Shown piece by piece: positions 10,048 through 21,515 of a DNA stretch of 64,000 nt; the stretch's first letter is position 1; the number at the start of each line of letters is the position of its first letter. The position numbers were made by a program, and so were the translations under genes. The DNA comes from Heterobilharzia americana. Taxonomy: Eukaryota > Platyhelminthes > Trematoda > Strigeidida > Schistosomatidae. The notes beneath the pieces were generated by a model. The model saw nothing but the letters and a program-made list of their open reading frames with translations. It searched no databases and had not been told where the DNA came from. The DNA lies in contig OX104127.1 of the NCBI GenBank assembly GCA_944470555.2, forward strand, positions 160,741,276 to 160,805,275, read 5' to 3'.

Positions 10048-10233
10048 ATGATGCTTGTTGGTGAAAGCCTTCGGCAAATCGATTGGCCGATGTGTCTTCT
10101 CTCAATGAAAGCGAAAGTAAGGATGGGGACATGGAATGTCTGCACTATGTTTGAACCTAGTAAGACTGCGCAGATTGCAAAGGAGATGAGAAGGTATAGT
10201 ATTGAAGTGCCAGGAATCTGCGAAAGCAAGTAG
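10048..10233 (+). pseudogene. RTE-like endonuclease N-terminus, internally deleted (copy 2)
   Basis: Open frame of 61 codons identical to the one at 5674 except near its last codon. It carries the GTWN motif and EMRRYSIEVPGICE and stops at the same place. The conserved premature stop shows that the internal deletion predates the duplication. Confidence 0.65.
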
Positions 10234-10565
10234 AATGGAAGTGGACTCTCTCAACTGTCAATTGAAGAATGAATAATCTACTCCGGTCACCCAGCAGACA
10301 AGCAATGTCAGTGTCAGTGCTTCTAAATGGTTCGAAAACTTCGCCTGTCAAGAAAATCATATTTAACAAACTACAGATATTCATGCGCAGCTGCCTCCTA
10401 CACTCACTCCATACTGAAGATCAGATCAGAAGACCAGAGAGGATAAGCAACAATTAACTCACTCTGACAACAAACCAACCGGGAACCTGTCACCCAACAA
10501 ATATGCAGAAGGAAGTGGAGATGGATTGGTATATACTAAGAAGACCGTTCGGGGACATCACGCGC

Positions 10566-10975
10566 CAAAAGTTGGTGATAGACGGCCACAGTTCAAGTTC
10601 AACACCCAGAACAGAAACTGAAGGACGAAACTACAAAGGACATCTTTACATCAGCCATCAGAAAAAAGTGGGAGACATTAAGCAACATCCCTGAAGGATC
10701 GGGCTTTAAAGAACACTGGAACTCTTTGGAAGTTATGTAGAAGGAAACCTGCATTACTGTGTTAGGAGTAAAAAAGAAGCAAGACAAGGAAAAGATCTCC
10801 ACGAACCTCCACATGGAAACTGATAGAGGAAGGAGAGGAAGGTGGTGAAGCAGGAGATGAACCAGTGACGTGCAGGGATGAACAACGTAAAGAGGAACTG
10901 AATATAACCTATAAAACACTGGGTAAAGAAGTGAAGAAGAGGGTGAGCAAAGACAACTTCATTTGAGTAGTTATT
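10566..10975 (+). pseudogene. RTE-like linker fragment between endonuclease and reverse transcriptase
   Basis: Shifting frames read TKDIFTSAIRKKWETLSNIP and, further on, a basic stretch containing GKEVKKRVSKDNF. Both recall the basic linker of SR2/RTE-type elements upstream of the reverse transcriptase (the KxVKxSxxxDKRxY type). Stops interrupt both parts. The assignment rests on family memory and is less certain than the reverse transcriptase fragments. Confidence 0.45.
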
Positions 10976-11504
10976 TTCTTGGTGAAAATGATTCAGTGTA
11001 TGTATTCACCTCTATGCAGTTTGTTAGTGACTGACTTCAAGAGAAACTCGAAGAACATTGTGTTACCTCCAACGATGGGCAACTTTCAGTTGTATACCAG
11101 ACGCATAGATGGCACATTCGTTATCTGACTTGGATATATACTACTTCACACATGCTTCCGTCAGAAACTGAGACAGATTCATAATTTCATTTTCTAAATA
11201 TTCTACAGATAAGGTCAAATGGTTCTCTTCAGGTTCGATATGAAATACTAACCAACTATTTGACCAAAAGCACATCTGTTTTTAATAAGATTTTTGGTCG
11301 ATTCGCCAGTTGATATCAGTCCATGATCAATCCAACTTGATTTCCATACAAAAACTTCCCACAAAATGAATTATTGTCAAGAACAAATTAGTAATCTGCT
11401 TCAAGATGGGATTCTAGAAGTTCTAATGAGAAGTCACCATCGGTGGGACAAAACGAGTTGAACATGAGGGAAAATACTCAATAGTGCCATTGAATGGAGG
11501 TTGC
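10976..11504. other. No feature recognised
   Basis: AT-rich, no family resemblance seen in any frame. Confidence 0.4.
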
Positions 11505-11665
11505 ATTATGTCATGAACTGACAGAAGTAAAAGATGTCGATTAATGTGTTCCAACCTAGTGGCTCAAAGTGACGGCCATGGAACCTATATGTCCCGGGCT
11601 CGATTCCTGACGGCGTCATGCATATTCTCCACTGGGAGGTCCCAGATTATCCGACAGATATCTAA
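11505..11665 (+). repeat. Sm-alpha-like SINE, decayed
   Basis: The shared 5' words (GAACTGACAGAAGTA, TTCCAACCTAGTGGCTCAA) are followed by a good B box GGGCTCGATTCC (about 11597-11608) and the start of the hammerhead region (GGGAGGTCCCAGATTATCC, about 11635-11655). The core bases are lost. Confidence 0.55.
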
Positions 11666-12087
11666 CAGTGATGGATACTAAAGTGTTATGCTTCAAGCAT
11701 ATGTTCTGCAGTTGCTCCTTCACCTATATGAGGTTATTTGGGCTACAATTTGTGAAAGTAGTGGGTAGATTAGTCCGCTAACAAACAATAACACTGGTTT
11801 TATACATTTCGTTGTCTTATCATATGAGAAAAACTCAACAAAAGGGAATAGATTTGCAAGAATACAATGACTTCCTTTTAGTTCGTGAAAATTTTTACTT
11901 AGCAACCAAAAGAATTCAATATCTCAGGCAAGATAAAGGATAATTGTGAATCCATAAAAGTCTTGTCAATCTAACAAAGTTTTAAGGGGAGGATATTGCT
12001 AAACAGTTGAGGAACTATGCAAGCACATGAAAAATCAAAAAAAGGTATACACTTAAATATAATGAAAACTTAGTATATAGAGTGATG
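11666..12087. other. No feature recognised
   Basis: Nothing structured or coding found. Confidence 0.4.
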
Positions 12088-12435
12088 TATTATTATTATT
12101 TGTCCCTTGAGTTCTTAGCGGAACGTAAGGCTTAAGTGGTGGATCACCATTTCACTCTCTTCAGTCCCTCCAACGTAGATCCAAGACTGCCAGGAAGCTT
12201 TTATTTCTTCTTTTTTCAATCTCTTCCATGTCACCGTTGGAGGGCAAACTCATCGTTTTCCATTCAAGTCCCACTCGACGGTCTGACCTGGCGCGTGATG
12301 TTCCCAAACCGTCTTCTCAGTGCATATTCAATCCATCTCCTATTTCTTCAGCATATTTGTTCAGTGATAAGCTATTGATTGGTTGGTTCTTACCAGCGTC
12401 GGTTCCTTATTGCTTATTCTTTCTGGTCATCTGAT
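12088..12435 (-). pseudogene. RTE-like element 3' end
   Basis: The minus strand runs from SNKEPTLVRTNQ (about 12370-12410), through the region equal to KWRWIGHALRRP and the TWRR-type C-terminus, to the conserved end AACTCAAGGGACAAATAATAATA (tail at about 12090). It is a severely truncated copy with shifted frames. At the LW-ERTNQ site it has a short CTGG insertion and no repeat expansion. Confidence 0.65.
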
Positions 12436-12619
12436 GATGTAACTAAAAGTAAGAAAGAATTATCACAATGAAGAATGATAACTCACAGTCTGTTTCTGTA
12501 AACAAAGATCAGGTGTAGTAGTCTCATCGCAGATGACTGTAAAGTCTAACCTAGAAAATTCCATTTTCATTATCTACTGGATTACGCTTCGGATGTAATT
12601 TATTATCCATAGTCGTCAT

Positions 12620-12830
12620 ATCAAGATAACTACACAACTTTGACATATCCTTGACATAATCCTAATTTCCTCGTCTCTTTGTCAGATGGATAATAAGGTT
12701 CTCCATATATACGTAACATGTGCTGAGTTATTCCTGTTGGATGGGTTAGGTATCGATTAGATTAACAATCTCTCCCTCCAACTTCACCCTATATCAGTTA
12801 CAGCTGGCTTAGTAAACTGTCCAAGAAAAC
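12620..12830 (-). pseudogene. PLE (family 2) 3'-part remnant
   Basis: On the minus strand the order of conserved words (the AxGGGTGxAxTTGG segment, the ATATATGGAGxxxCTTxTxxTC segment, and AGAGxxGxxxTTAGGAxTAT) follows the end of the element at 34680-34880. No intact frame. The 5' part lies next to it in opposite orientation. Confidence 0.4.
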
Positions 12831-12929
12831 TAGGCCGAAAAATTTACTGATAAAACAGAAGTTCTAAAACAGGAAATCAGGTACATGTAAGATGCTTTAA
12901 TCATTAACAATTACCCTCCCAAATTCATT

Positions 12930-13090
12930 ATTAAGTTTCTTAGGAATCGTAAGAAAAATATCAGTAACAGTTATTAGTAGTAGTAATAATAGTGGTAATA
13001 ACAGTATTAATAGTGATGATAATAATGTTAATTATAATAGTAGCAATACTGTGAAGAGAGAATTCAAAACCTCTACAGTTACCATCATTA
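12930..13090 (+). pseudogene. PLE (family 2) upstream Ser/Asn-rich part, inverted relative to its 3' part
   Basis: The plus strand encodes a Ser/Asn-rich run from AGT/AAT repeats followed by TVKREFKTSTV, matching the same region in the copies at 4631 (minus) and about 34220-34340 (plus). Its orientation is opposite to the piece at 12620-12830, as expected for a 5'-inverted insertion. Confidence 0.4.
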
Positions 13091-13247
13091 TCAACATAGG
13101 ACCAGGCATTACTGCGTAACGGTCCGAGTTGCCACACCTCACGTCAGTTCATCAAGTAGAAAGGTAGTGAGGTGAAGGATGAAGATAAGTGAATGCAGTC
13201 AAAAGAAATATAAAGTACGAGAAGAAAGGAAAGAGGAGTGAAAAAAT
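13091..13247 (-). repeat. LINE B 3'-end fragment
   Basis: Matches 16868-17031, where the same sequence follows LINE B coding DNA on the minus strand, so it is probably the element's 3' untranslated end standing alone. It begins with the shared word ACCAGGCATTACTG. Confidence 0.5.
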
Positions 13248-13993
13248 GGTGAAGGAAGGACAGGTCCATTCGATTTCATTCTCCATTTGTCTTACTTTGT
13301 TATTTCTTTTGCTTTGATGAGTTTGTTCAAGGTTTTATTGATCTGGTTGTCAAACTTCTGGATAGGGTAATTTTTCGGTGAAGTTCTATTCTCTTCTCTT
13401 CAGCGTAACAGAAGTATGCACAATACTATCCAAAGGCGTAAACAATGTACTTTAGAATTAAAGTAATTCCCTTTCGAAATTCTGTACTCTTATCGTTAAG
13501 AAAGGTAAGTTAGAGTCATCAAAGGCATACCACTTTCCTCCCAGTTGCGGATATACCGTGTTAATGAATTCCGACAAGGATGAAACTAAGATCGAGTAGG
13601 ACTTCCTGCTTATTTACTGCTAACATGTAGCACTGAAGTTTCTTTTCTATTCAAGAGATTTGGTTTTTAACCATTTTATGTAACAAACAGTCGGTGAATA
13701 CATTTACTTTAGGTATCAGTGTCTGTGGAGTTTTCATATTAAACGGCTGATCAATAAAACATTAAAACTGTTGAACGATGCCAAATTGAATGTGTTAAAG
13801 GAAGACAAATTACCTCTAAACTTTTGGATGTGACTATCTAACTAGTACCCAAAAGTCTGATGGTTCAATCTCGAGGTTTTGCAATTGGCTTTCGCAAGTT
13901 TTGGATGGCATAGAATAAATCTCAGCATCCAGCTATGCAATAATTAACGTAGTCTGTAACTTAACTGTTATATGTTGACCACACTTTTTAATG
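13248..13993. other. No feature recognised
   Basis: No coding element or repeat family identified. Confidence 0.4.
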
Positions 13994-14075
13994 CTGGGAG
14001 CACTCCATACTCGTTTCATCCTACGATGGGATTCCTCCACAACCCTGCTGAGGATCGGGCACAGAACTGTTAGGT
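13994..14075 (-). repeat. Sm-alpha-like SINE 3' fragment
   Basis: The minus strand reads GGAGGAATCCCATCG then TAGGATGAAACGAG then GAGTGCTCC, which aligns with the hammerhead core, stem II, GAAAC and stem I. The CUGANGA core is lost and the stem I strands no longer pair, so it is inactive. Confidence 0.5.
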
Positions 14076-14439
14076 CATATAAGGAGCACTGTACTATTCA
14101 GCCATAGGGTCAGAAAGACGAAAATAGTTCAAAGTGAGTTATACTTTACTTGTACTTCAGAATAAACACTGTGTTCCTTTGACTCTGAGATGGATTTCCC
14201 AAAATACGGGTGAGAAGCCGTGACATGTGAACTAACTAACTGACAAAATTGATGTAGAATCTCACACACAAGTGCATCGGCTCAAACTGCCACAATTCAC
14301 AGTAGTATGCAGAGAACAGGTGGATAGGAAAGGAGTGATATCAGGGTAGATAAAGTTGCTTGACAGAACAAGTAGTGTGAAGATTACGTTTAGCTAGAAT
14401 ATTCAAGCTTTAGAAGATGTGAAGGAGGGAATACATTTG
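14076..14439. other. No feature recognised
   Basis: Possibly a decayed continuation of the LINE B fragment that follows, but I cannot support this. Confidence 0.3.
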
Positions 14440-14690
14440 CGCCATTAGGGACAATTTTTAGCCATGCCACTAGCAGTCAGCCTTCAACCACTTAGTTCTT
14501 TTTCAACCTCATCCAACATTTCCTACTATTATTTGTCGAGTTAGGTGGTGGCTTGGTATTCGTAGTATATGCCAGCCGACAAAGTTTCACAAATCATAGG
14601 TCAGCTTGCCTGTCTAACCTAGTACCCTTCTCCTGACCTCAAAACTGCTCACATGATGATTCCACTAAACAAGAGCAGAGATGCGAAGGC
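14440..14690 (-). pseudogene. LINE B C-terminal remnant
   Basis: The minus strand reads WNHHVSSFEVRRRVLG and, after two stops, FVGWHILRIPSHHLTR, parallel to the SWCHHVSNAEVR and LRWLGYVLRMPSHR segments of the copy at 17120-17482. This is the C-terminal end of a non-LTR reverse transcriptase found widely in trematodes. Stops and a frame change make it inactive. Confidence 0.55.
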
Positions 14691-15485
14691 ATCTGTGATC
14701 AAAACCGAGTAATCGCTTCACATCTTCTACAAACAACGACTATATCTCACAGCCGTATAATAGGACAGAAGCGATTTCAGCAGAGAATCCTTTTCGTTTG
14801 ACAGGTGATCGGATATCTCCGCAGTTAGTGCCAAAGATGACGCAAACTGGTAAATGCATCATGGACCTTCGTTATCTCAGCTGAGATTCTGTCAACAACC
14901 AGTCCGTTGATTGGGCTGGGTCAAGTTCCCAGGTAAGTGAAGTGGTCCATACATTCCACCACTTCACTCCTTATCATTGTACTGGGAATAAATAAAAGCC
15001 TGAAGTGAAAAGACATTTATATATTTTCTTTAATATCGACGGCGTGTTTTCCTTCACTTCTAGCATAAATCAAGTTGACTGTATACATCAGAAAAAAAAG
15101 GCATTAATCTAAGCAAGATAATAAATTTTCGAATCTGTTTCCATACCAAAAAAGTATATTTTCTTTCTATTATAGATTATTTTTAGACTAATCACAATTT
15201 CTACTGTAAAGTATTAGGCAAATATGCTTCGATATTTACTTATCATAGAAGGAAAATATATTTTTGTCACTTTGTCTCTTTCCTTCCTTTTTATCTTATT
15301 TCATGATTTATTATTGTCTCGGCACATTATCTTTTTGATAAACACATCTATCGATTTAAAGATGATTATTCACAAAAATATAAGAACTTGTTCTTCTAGT
15401 TTAATGCGAGAAACAATTCCTGTAATCATAGATTCTTCTTATGAACTATTCGATTATTTAATGGAAAGTATATTGCCTTTGTTCT

Positions 15486-16071
15486 ACTATCACCAATAAT
15501 CTTCCTGATTGCCGTCGACTGAAATGGATCATGCAACAAACTGTGAGGAAAGAGAAGAATGCGATACGCTGAACTGGCGAAACAATCCTACACCATTTGG
15601 ATTTCACCAGTGATGACTTGTGTCCAATGTCACACAAACTTGAAGATCTACAGGCAAAAACTAACAAGTTGACAGAAGAGGCAGGACAGCGAAGATGGGA
15701 CTTCAAGTGAGTGTAGAGAAGACAGAGGTGATGATGATACCAGACCAACAACACCAATAACAACAACAAACATCAATCACTATCAACAGGAGAAACCTAA
15801 GGGAAGTAGTCTCTTTCAACTACACCCAACTGGATGGACAGCATCGTTTCAACTACACGCACAGGTGGTGGCACACATGAGGATATCAAAGCAGCCAGGA
15901 TCCGAAAGACAGTAAGACAGGTTTTCTTTAGCCTGAAATCAGTGTGGAGATCTACTGCACTCAACACAGTATAAAGCATGAACAACATTCAGATTTTGAA
16001 CAGTAATATCAGTCAAGTGAGTCAGTGCTTCAATGTGATGGTTGAGAGATATGACGCATTACTAAATTGAA
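15486..16071 (+). pseudogene. RTE-like reverse transcriptase fragment (copy 2)
   Basis: Same truncated and frame-broken stretch as at 6800-7385, with only one or two base differences. Confidence 0.6.
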
Positions 16072-16345
16072 AACTAATTAAAACATGATCAAAAGTTAGT
16101 ATTGTAGTAAATTACAAATATAAGTAGGCAAAGAGAGAAGACAATTGCGATGAAGAAGAGAATTTCCTCCTGACGAACTTATTCTATTAGCTGTGCAGTT
16201 GTGGAAAGTATGGAGCATCCTAGAGTAATTTCCCTATCAAAGGTCACAGTGAATGTACTGACAAATGTATGTACGCATCTGGAGTAGGAAAGTAAGGCGT
16301 AATTACATCACAAAAGACTTACGAAGGGAGATCAATCCTTAACGA

Positions 16346-16599
16346 TGACCACGGTTAAGAAAAAGGTTCTGTATACCTCTTCTGAATGCACAACTTTGAT
16401 TTGAACTTCTCAACAGTGAATACTTCAGCTATGTACAAATGTCTTAGCCTTACTCTCTTCAGGTGGCTTGGTTTAAGTTTATGCATTACCTCCAAAGACT
16501 TAGTGAGAGAAGCTAAGTGTCTTGAATTCACAAGGTGTTCAATTGTCAAACTGAAGATATGTTTCTCTCACCCCTTTTTATAGCCAAGTTGGACAGTGT
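16346..16599 (-). pseudogene. PLE GIY-YIG C-terminal fragment (copy 2)
   Basis: Identical 64-codon frame to the one at 7660-7913, ending KLCIQKRYTEPFS. Confidence 0.6.
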
Positions 16600-16845
16600 T
16601 CTTGACAGCGTTTTATAAGCTGGTTAGATGTTCGACCAATAGGCTCAGCTTTATGAGAATGAGTAAACGAATGCACACATAGTGACATAGCTCAATGCTT
16701 CAACTTGTCTTTTGCATACTGGCAAATGAGTTTCTAAAATGAGAATATCATTCTTAGATTGATGGTGAAAATCTTTTTCAAAAAAATATTATATTCATGG
16801 TTCTTGATAGTTACTTAATGAGGATATCTGCCGCGTTATTATTCT

Positions 16846-17490
16846 TGATCCATCCATCCATCCATGCACATCAACCTAGGACCAGGCATTACTGTGTAAC
16901 TGTTCGAGTTGCCACACCTCATATCAGTACATCAAGTAAAAAGGCATTGAGGCGAAGGATGAAGATAAGAGAATGCAGTCAACATAAATATTAAGTACGA
17001 AAAAAAAGAAAGGAAGAATGAGAAAGTGGTGAGATTCGGTGTAGCATCGTTAAGATGACATCAGTTCTCAGCCATATCACCTAGAGTCAGTCTCCAACCA
17101 TTAGTTTCTTTTGTCCCGTCTACCCCAACCACCCAGTAGTCTGCATCGCCCCACATGGCTCAAACCGACAGTTAGAGACTTCATACATTTGATGCCATGT
17201 TTTAGTCTGGCCACGTCGAGCCTTTTTCCAACCTGCACCTACGTCAGCCAATATTCTGTGACGAGGCGATCGGTGACTAGGCATACGTAGCACATACCCC
17301 AACCATCTCAGTCGATGAAGGTTCAGAACCTCGTCAACCGACTTTCCTCTACTCCTGACTTCTGCGTTACTCACGTGGTGACACCACGAAATACGGCCTA
17401 TACTATGAAGGCAACAATGGTGTTCCACCTTCAATGGCCATGTTTCACAGCCATGCAGTAGAACAAACCAGACTGCATTCAAGGTTCAAT
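16846..17490 (-). pseudogene. LINE B fragment with C-terminal coding region and tail
   Basis: A minus-strand open frame of 120 codons (17120-17482) reads LLHGCETWPLKVEHHC, ISWCHHVSNAEVRSR, NLHRLRWLGYVLRMPSHR and RRGQTKTWHQ. These are the C-terminal motifs of a non-LTR reverse transcriptase common in trematodes. It is shortened between the CETW and SWCHH parts and upstream is missing. The 3' untranslated part (16868-17031) is shared with 13091-13247 and ends at a (GATG)n run at 16846-16866, plausibly the element's tail. Clade assignment is uncertain. Confidence 0.6.
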
Positions 17491-18476
17491 AGTAAAATCT
17501 TTTTCAAAGTAATGTGCAGGTGTTTTGATCTGTATTTCAGTCTTAAATTTTTATTTGTAAAATTCAGTCAGTAGACATTTTTCTAGCAGGTTCTTTACTT
17601 CATCATACTCTCATATTCTTGAAGACAATGAATTGATAAGACTTTAATATTCATCTTTGTGACTAGCAGCAAAATCCAGGATGCCCTATTTCCTCTTATC
17701 TTGAACTCATTAACTGAATGTACCTGTAAGTCAGTCAGAGTAATCTTGTTCCAACAGGGACTGAAACGCTTTGCTTCAAACATCAAAGGGTTGTCCATCA
17801 GGCCACTAGAGATCAAGAGTCACTTATTGTTCAGTTGTTTCTTTTGGTACTTGTAAAATATTTCATAAGATTCCACTTTCTCTGTTAAAAGATACAAATT
17901 ATTTAACTTTGTTTTCGGGGTTTTTTATTTGTAATACTTTTCATGCTATCAATGTATTGAATGAATGTTAATGATAGATAGTGGCTAGCAGTAGAATCTC
18001 AAGGTGCTCATTTCTTCCTATTTACGACTCAGTCCAATCAACGATGGTATCATATAAAAACCCTTTTACTATAAAATGAATAGCCTAGTTTCACCAGGAG
18101 TATAAAAACAAATGAATTTTAACTAATTATTCACATTATTATCAGTGTAAAAGTTGGGCACTGTGGTAGAATGTAATTCCATATTCGAATTGTTTATTTG
18201 ATATATATGTTACATTGTGATCAAGTATTATCTACTTGATAATACTGTATAACTGCGCTACATATAATTAGTAAACAATTATAAATATTCACACATTGAT
18301 AATTATGAGAACAATCACATCATATGTCAGAATTTATTTGAATTATAGTAAATACTGAAACATAATTTCTCTAATTTATATATGCTATAAAACTAATCTC
18401 TAAAACAGTGGAGACAAATATATATTTAAAGCATATTGAAGAGTGATGCAATTTCGGTAGAATCTTACTAAAATAT
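17491..18476. other. No feature recognised
   Basis: AT-rich DNA of about 1 kb with no identifiable coding or repeat content. Confidence 0.4.
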
Positions 18477-19560
18477 CGTCATTATTACTGTTTGTCCCTT
18501 GAATTCTAGTAGAACATACGCGGCTTCTGTAGCACGTCTGCATTCCATTCTCTTCTCTCCAGTCTTTTGAATCTCGCTCCACCACTGCTCATCACCTTTC
18601 ACTTCTGCCTCACCTCGGACGCTCAAATCGCCGTTTCCCTTCCAATTCCACTCGACCGACTGGCCTGATGTATGATGTCCCTAGTCGGCCTTCTCGGTGT
18701 ATGTTGCTTATTGTCACTATTTCGGCCATCCATTGGATCTTCAGCATCGAGTGAGCGTATGCAGCATCTGTTGATCAATGTCTGTAGTTTGTTGAAAATC
18801 CCTTTCGTGACGCGTCAAGTCTCTCAACCATCACATAGAAGCACTGACTCAAATGACTGATATTACTGTTGAAAATCTGGATGTTGTTCATGCTTTATGC
18901 TGAGTTGAGTACAGTAGATCTCCACACTGATTTCAGGCTGAAGAAAACCTGTCTTGTTGTCTTTCGGATGCTGGCTGCTTTGACGTTCTCATGTGTGCCA
19001 CCACCTGTGCGTGTAGTTGAAACGATGCTGTCCATCCAGTTGGGTGTAGTTGAGAGAGACTACTTCCCTCAAGTTTCTCTCGTTAGTGGTGATTGGTGCC
19101 TATTGTTATTGATGCTGTTGTTGATTGAGTATCTTCATCACGTCTGTCTTCTCTATGTTAACCTGAAGTCCCTATCCCGTTTTTGTTGCCTGCTCTGTTA
19201 ATTTGTTAGTTATTGCCTGTAGATCCTCATGTTTGTGAGACACTAGACACAAATCATCATCTGCGAACTTCAAATCTTGTATAGTCTTTTTCTTGGTCAA
19301 ATTATGTATGCCTCTCTTCTCGCTCCTCACAGTTTTTTGCATGACCCAGCCCACCACAATCAGGAAGATCATGGGCGGCAACCTTGTCCTACTCCTGTCT
19401 TCACTTCAAACATATCACTGAGCTTTCCGTTGTGAATCACTTGGCATATGGCAGCGTCATATGGTTGTTGAATGAGGTTGATACAGGTTTGTGGTACTTC
19501 GTGGCATCGAAGTAGTTTCCAAATAACTTCTCGTTAGCACTGTTGAAGGCCTTTTCTTAT
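18477..19560 (-). pseudogene. RTE-like element 3' half with reverse transcriptase domain
   Basis: The minus strand starts inside the reverse transcriptase (near 19550) and reads CQVIHNGKLSDMFEVKTGV, then MIFLIVVGWVMQKTV, then the catalytic box as FADDDLCLVSH (about 19250-19275), a one-codon GAT insertion in the usual FADDLCL. The thumb and C-terminal region follow with shifts, and the element ends at a degenerate TTCAAGGGACAAACAGTAATAAT tail (about 18480-18500). This is the longest RTE copy here, but the inserted Asp and the frameshifts make it inactive. Confidence 0.75.
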
Positions 19561-19841
19561 GGTCATGGGAAACATAGTCAGGGCTGGAATCAGCAGTCAG
19601 AGATTACATGGATTAATGCCAAGTCGTTATATGGCTATCTTCAGCTTCCTTTTAACTCAGTCCAATTTTGCTAGAATTGAATACCGAAGTCGACGGTTGC
19701 TCAGCAAGTTCAACATTGGTGAAGTTTCACTACCCTATCAACAAGTTAAGTGTCATGCTTACAACTCTTTGCCTTGTCCTGACACCACTCATATTATGTT
19801 TCCACTAGTGCAGAAAATAACAAGGTTGCCTACTATCCCCC

Positions 19842-20764
19842 ATGATATTCCTTATTGTGGTGGACTGGATCATGCAGCAAACAGTAGGCAGCGAGAAGAG
19901 GGGGATACACTGGACGACGGAAAAGAACCTAGAAGACTTGGATTTCGCCGATGACTTATGCCTAATGTCACACAAACTTGAAGATCTGCAGGCAAAAACT
20001 AACAAGTTGATAGAAGAGGCAGCTAAGACGGGACTTCAGTGAATATAGAGAAGACAGAAGTGATGAAGATACCGCACCACCACCATCAACAACAACAAAC
20101 TCCAATCACCGTCAACGGGAGAAACTTGAAGGAAGCAACCTCCTTCACTTATCTAGGAAGCACTGTTTCAACTACAGGCGGGACGGACGAGGACGTCAAA
20201 GTCAGAATCGGAAAAGCAAGACAGGCGTTCATTAGCCTGAAACCAGTGTGGAGATCTTCTGCACTCAGCATGTGGAACAAGATACGGATTTTCAACACCA
20301 ACCCAGTCAAGTCAGTGCTCTTGTATGGCTCAGAGACTTGGCGCGTCACGAAAGGCATTTCCAATAAACTACAGACATTCATCAACAACTGCTTACGCTG
20401 CCGCTACTGAAGATCAGATGGCCAGAATAGTGAGAATAAGCAACAAGGAACTCTGGGAACGAACCAACCAAGAACCTATCACGCAACAAATATGCAGGAA
20501 GAAGTGGAGATGGATTGGCCATGCACTGAGAAGGCCGACTGAGGACATCACGCGTCAGGCCAGTTGCTCGAGTGGAATCCCCATGGGAAGCGACGAGTTG
20601 GACGTCCGAGGGTGACATGGAGGAGGTCGTGCGAGGAGGAAATGAGAGGTTGTGGGCTGTCGTGGAACCAGGTTCAAAAGATCTCAGAGAACAGAGGTCA
20701 CTGGAGGCGTGCTACTGAAGCCCTATGTTCCACTAGGAACCCAAGGGACTAATAATAATAATAA
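19842..20764 (+). pseudogene. RTE-like element 3' half, best-conserved C-terminus
   Basis: The first frame reads DFADDLCLMSHKLEDLQ (catalytic Asp pair intact, about 19937-19990). After a shift near 20040 the next reads NIEKTEVMK, a Gln-rich patch, YLGSTVSTTGGTDEDVK and VKSVLLYGSETWRVTKG. A second shift near 20395 leads to SNKELWERTNQEPITQQI and KKWRWIGHALRRP, and a third near 20570 to WNPHGKRRVGRPRVTWRR...ALCSTRNPRD with the stop at 20752. A (TAA)n tail follows at 20750-20764. This copy shows the undisturbed KELWERTNQ site. The region upstream of the FADD box is missing. Confidence 0.8.
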
Positions 20765-21045
20765 AACCTTACAATATGGAATCCAAACGAGGAAAACCGA
20801 CATAGAAGTGCAGTCTGATAGATGTTAGTTAGTTGGAGCTAGCCTGAAGGTAGCTATGTACGATTTTGGTTGTTATCTCGCTGACACTCTTCAACAAAGT
20901 ATATCTGAAAACTCAACAGGAATGATTTCCTTTTAGAGCCAACTAATAAAATTCAGTCGACATTCAGGATTAATGATGTTATAATGATAAAAATAGACAA
21001 CGTAAAATAGGTTACCCTTCGGTAAATTATTGATGTATCTAGTCT

Positions 21046-21515
21046 AGTTCTATATGGTTCAGAGACTTGGCGTGTCACGAAAAGCATTTCCAACAAACTG
21101 TCCACATTCATCAACAGCTACCTACTCTGGCTCGTTACTGAAGCTCAGATGGCCAGAATAATGAGAATCAGCAACAAGGAACTCACTGTGGCTGTTTGGC
21201 AATGAACCAACCAACGAGGCGATAACCTATCACTCAACAAATATGTAGAAGGAAGTGGAGATGGATTGAGCATATATTGAAAAGACCGAATGGTGACATC
21301 ACGCATCAGGCCAGTTGCTTGAGTGGAATCCGAAGGGGAAACGACCAGTTGAGCGTCGGAGGTGAGGCTGACATGGAGGAGATGGTGTGAGGAAGAAATG
21401 AGAGCTTTTGGGCAGTGGTGGAGCCAGGTTGAAGAGACTAGAGAGAAGAGGGTGTAATGGAGACGTGCAACCGAAACGGTATGTTCCACTAGGAACTCAA
21501 GGGACAAATACTAAT
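21046..21515 (+). pseudogene. RTE-like element 3' end
   Basis: Starts at a point equal to VLYGSETWRVTK and follows the family to AACTCAAGGGACAAATACTAATAG. The LW-ERTNQ site reads KELTVAVWQ-stop-TNQ with a partial TGGC pair. Several frameshifts. It lies in the same orientation about 300 bp behind the previous element. Confidence 0.7.

Larger units (their letters stand above)
9012..10565 (+). repeat. 1.56-kb composite repeat, copy 2
   Basis: Direct copy of 4631-6191. It keeps the hairpin (9537-9600) and the endonuclease start with GTWNVCTMFEPSKTAQ (10048-10233). After ACATCACGCGC it continues into RTE linker sequence, while copy 1 switches to a different repeat at exactly that point. Confidence 0.75.
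14714..16599 (+). repeat. 1.7-kb repeat, copy 2 (two blocks)
   Basis: Blocks 14714-15024 and 15261-16599 equal 6189-6499 and 6575-7913. The 236 bp between them (15025-15260) has no counterpart in copy 1. Upstream, 14690-14713 is unrelated to copy 1. Confidence 0.75.
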
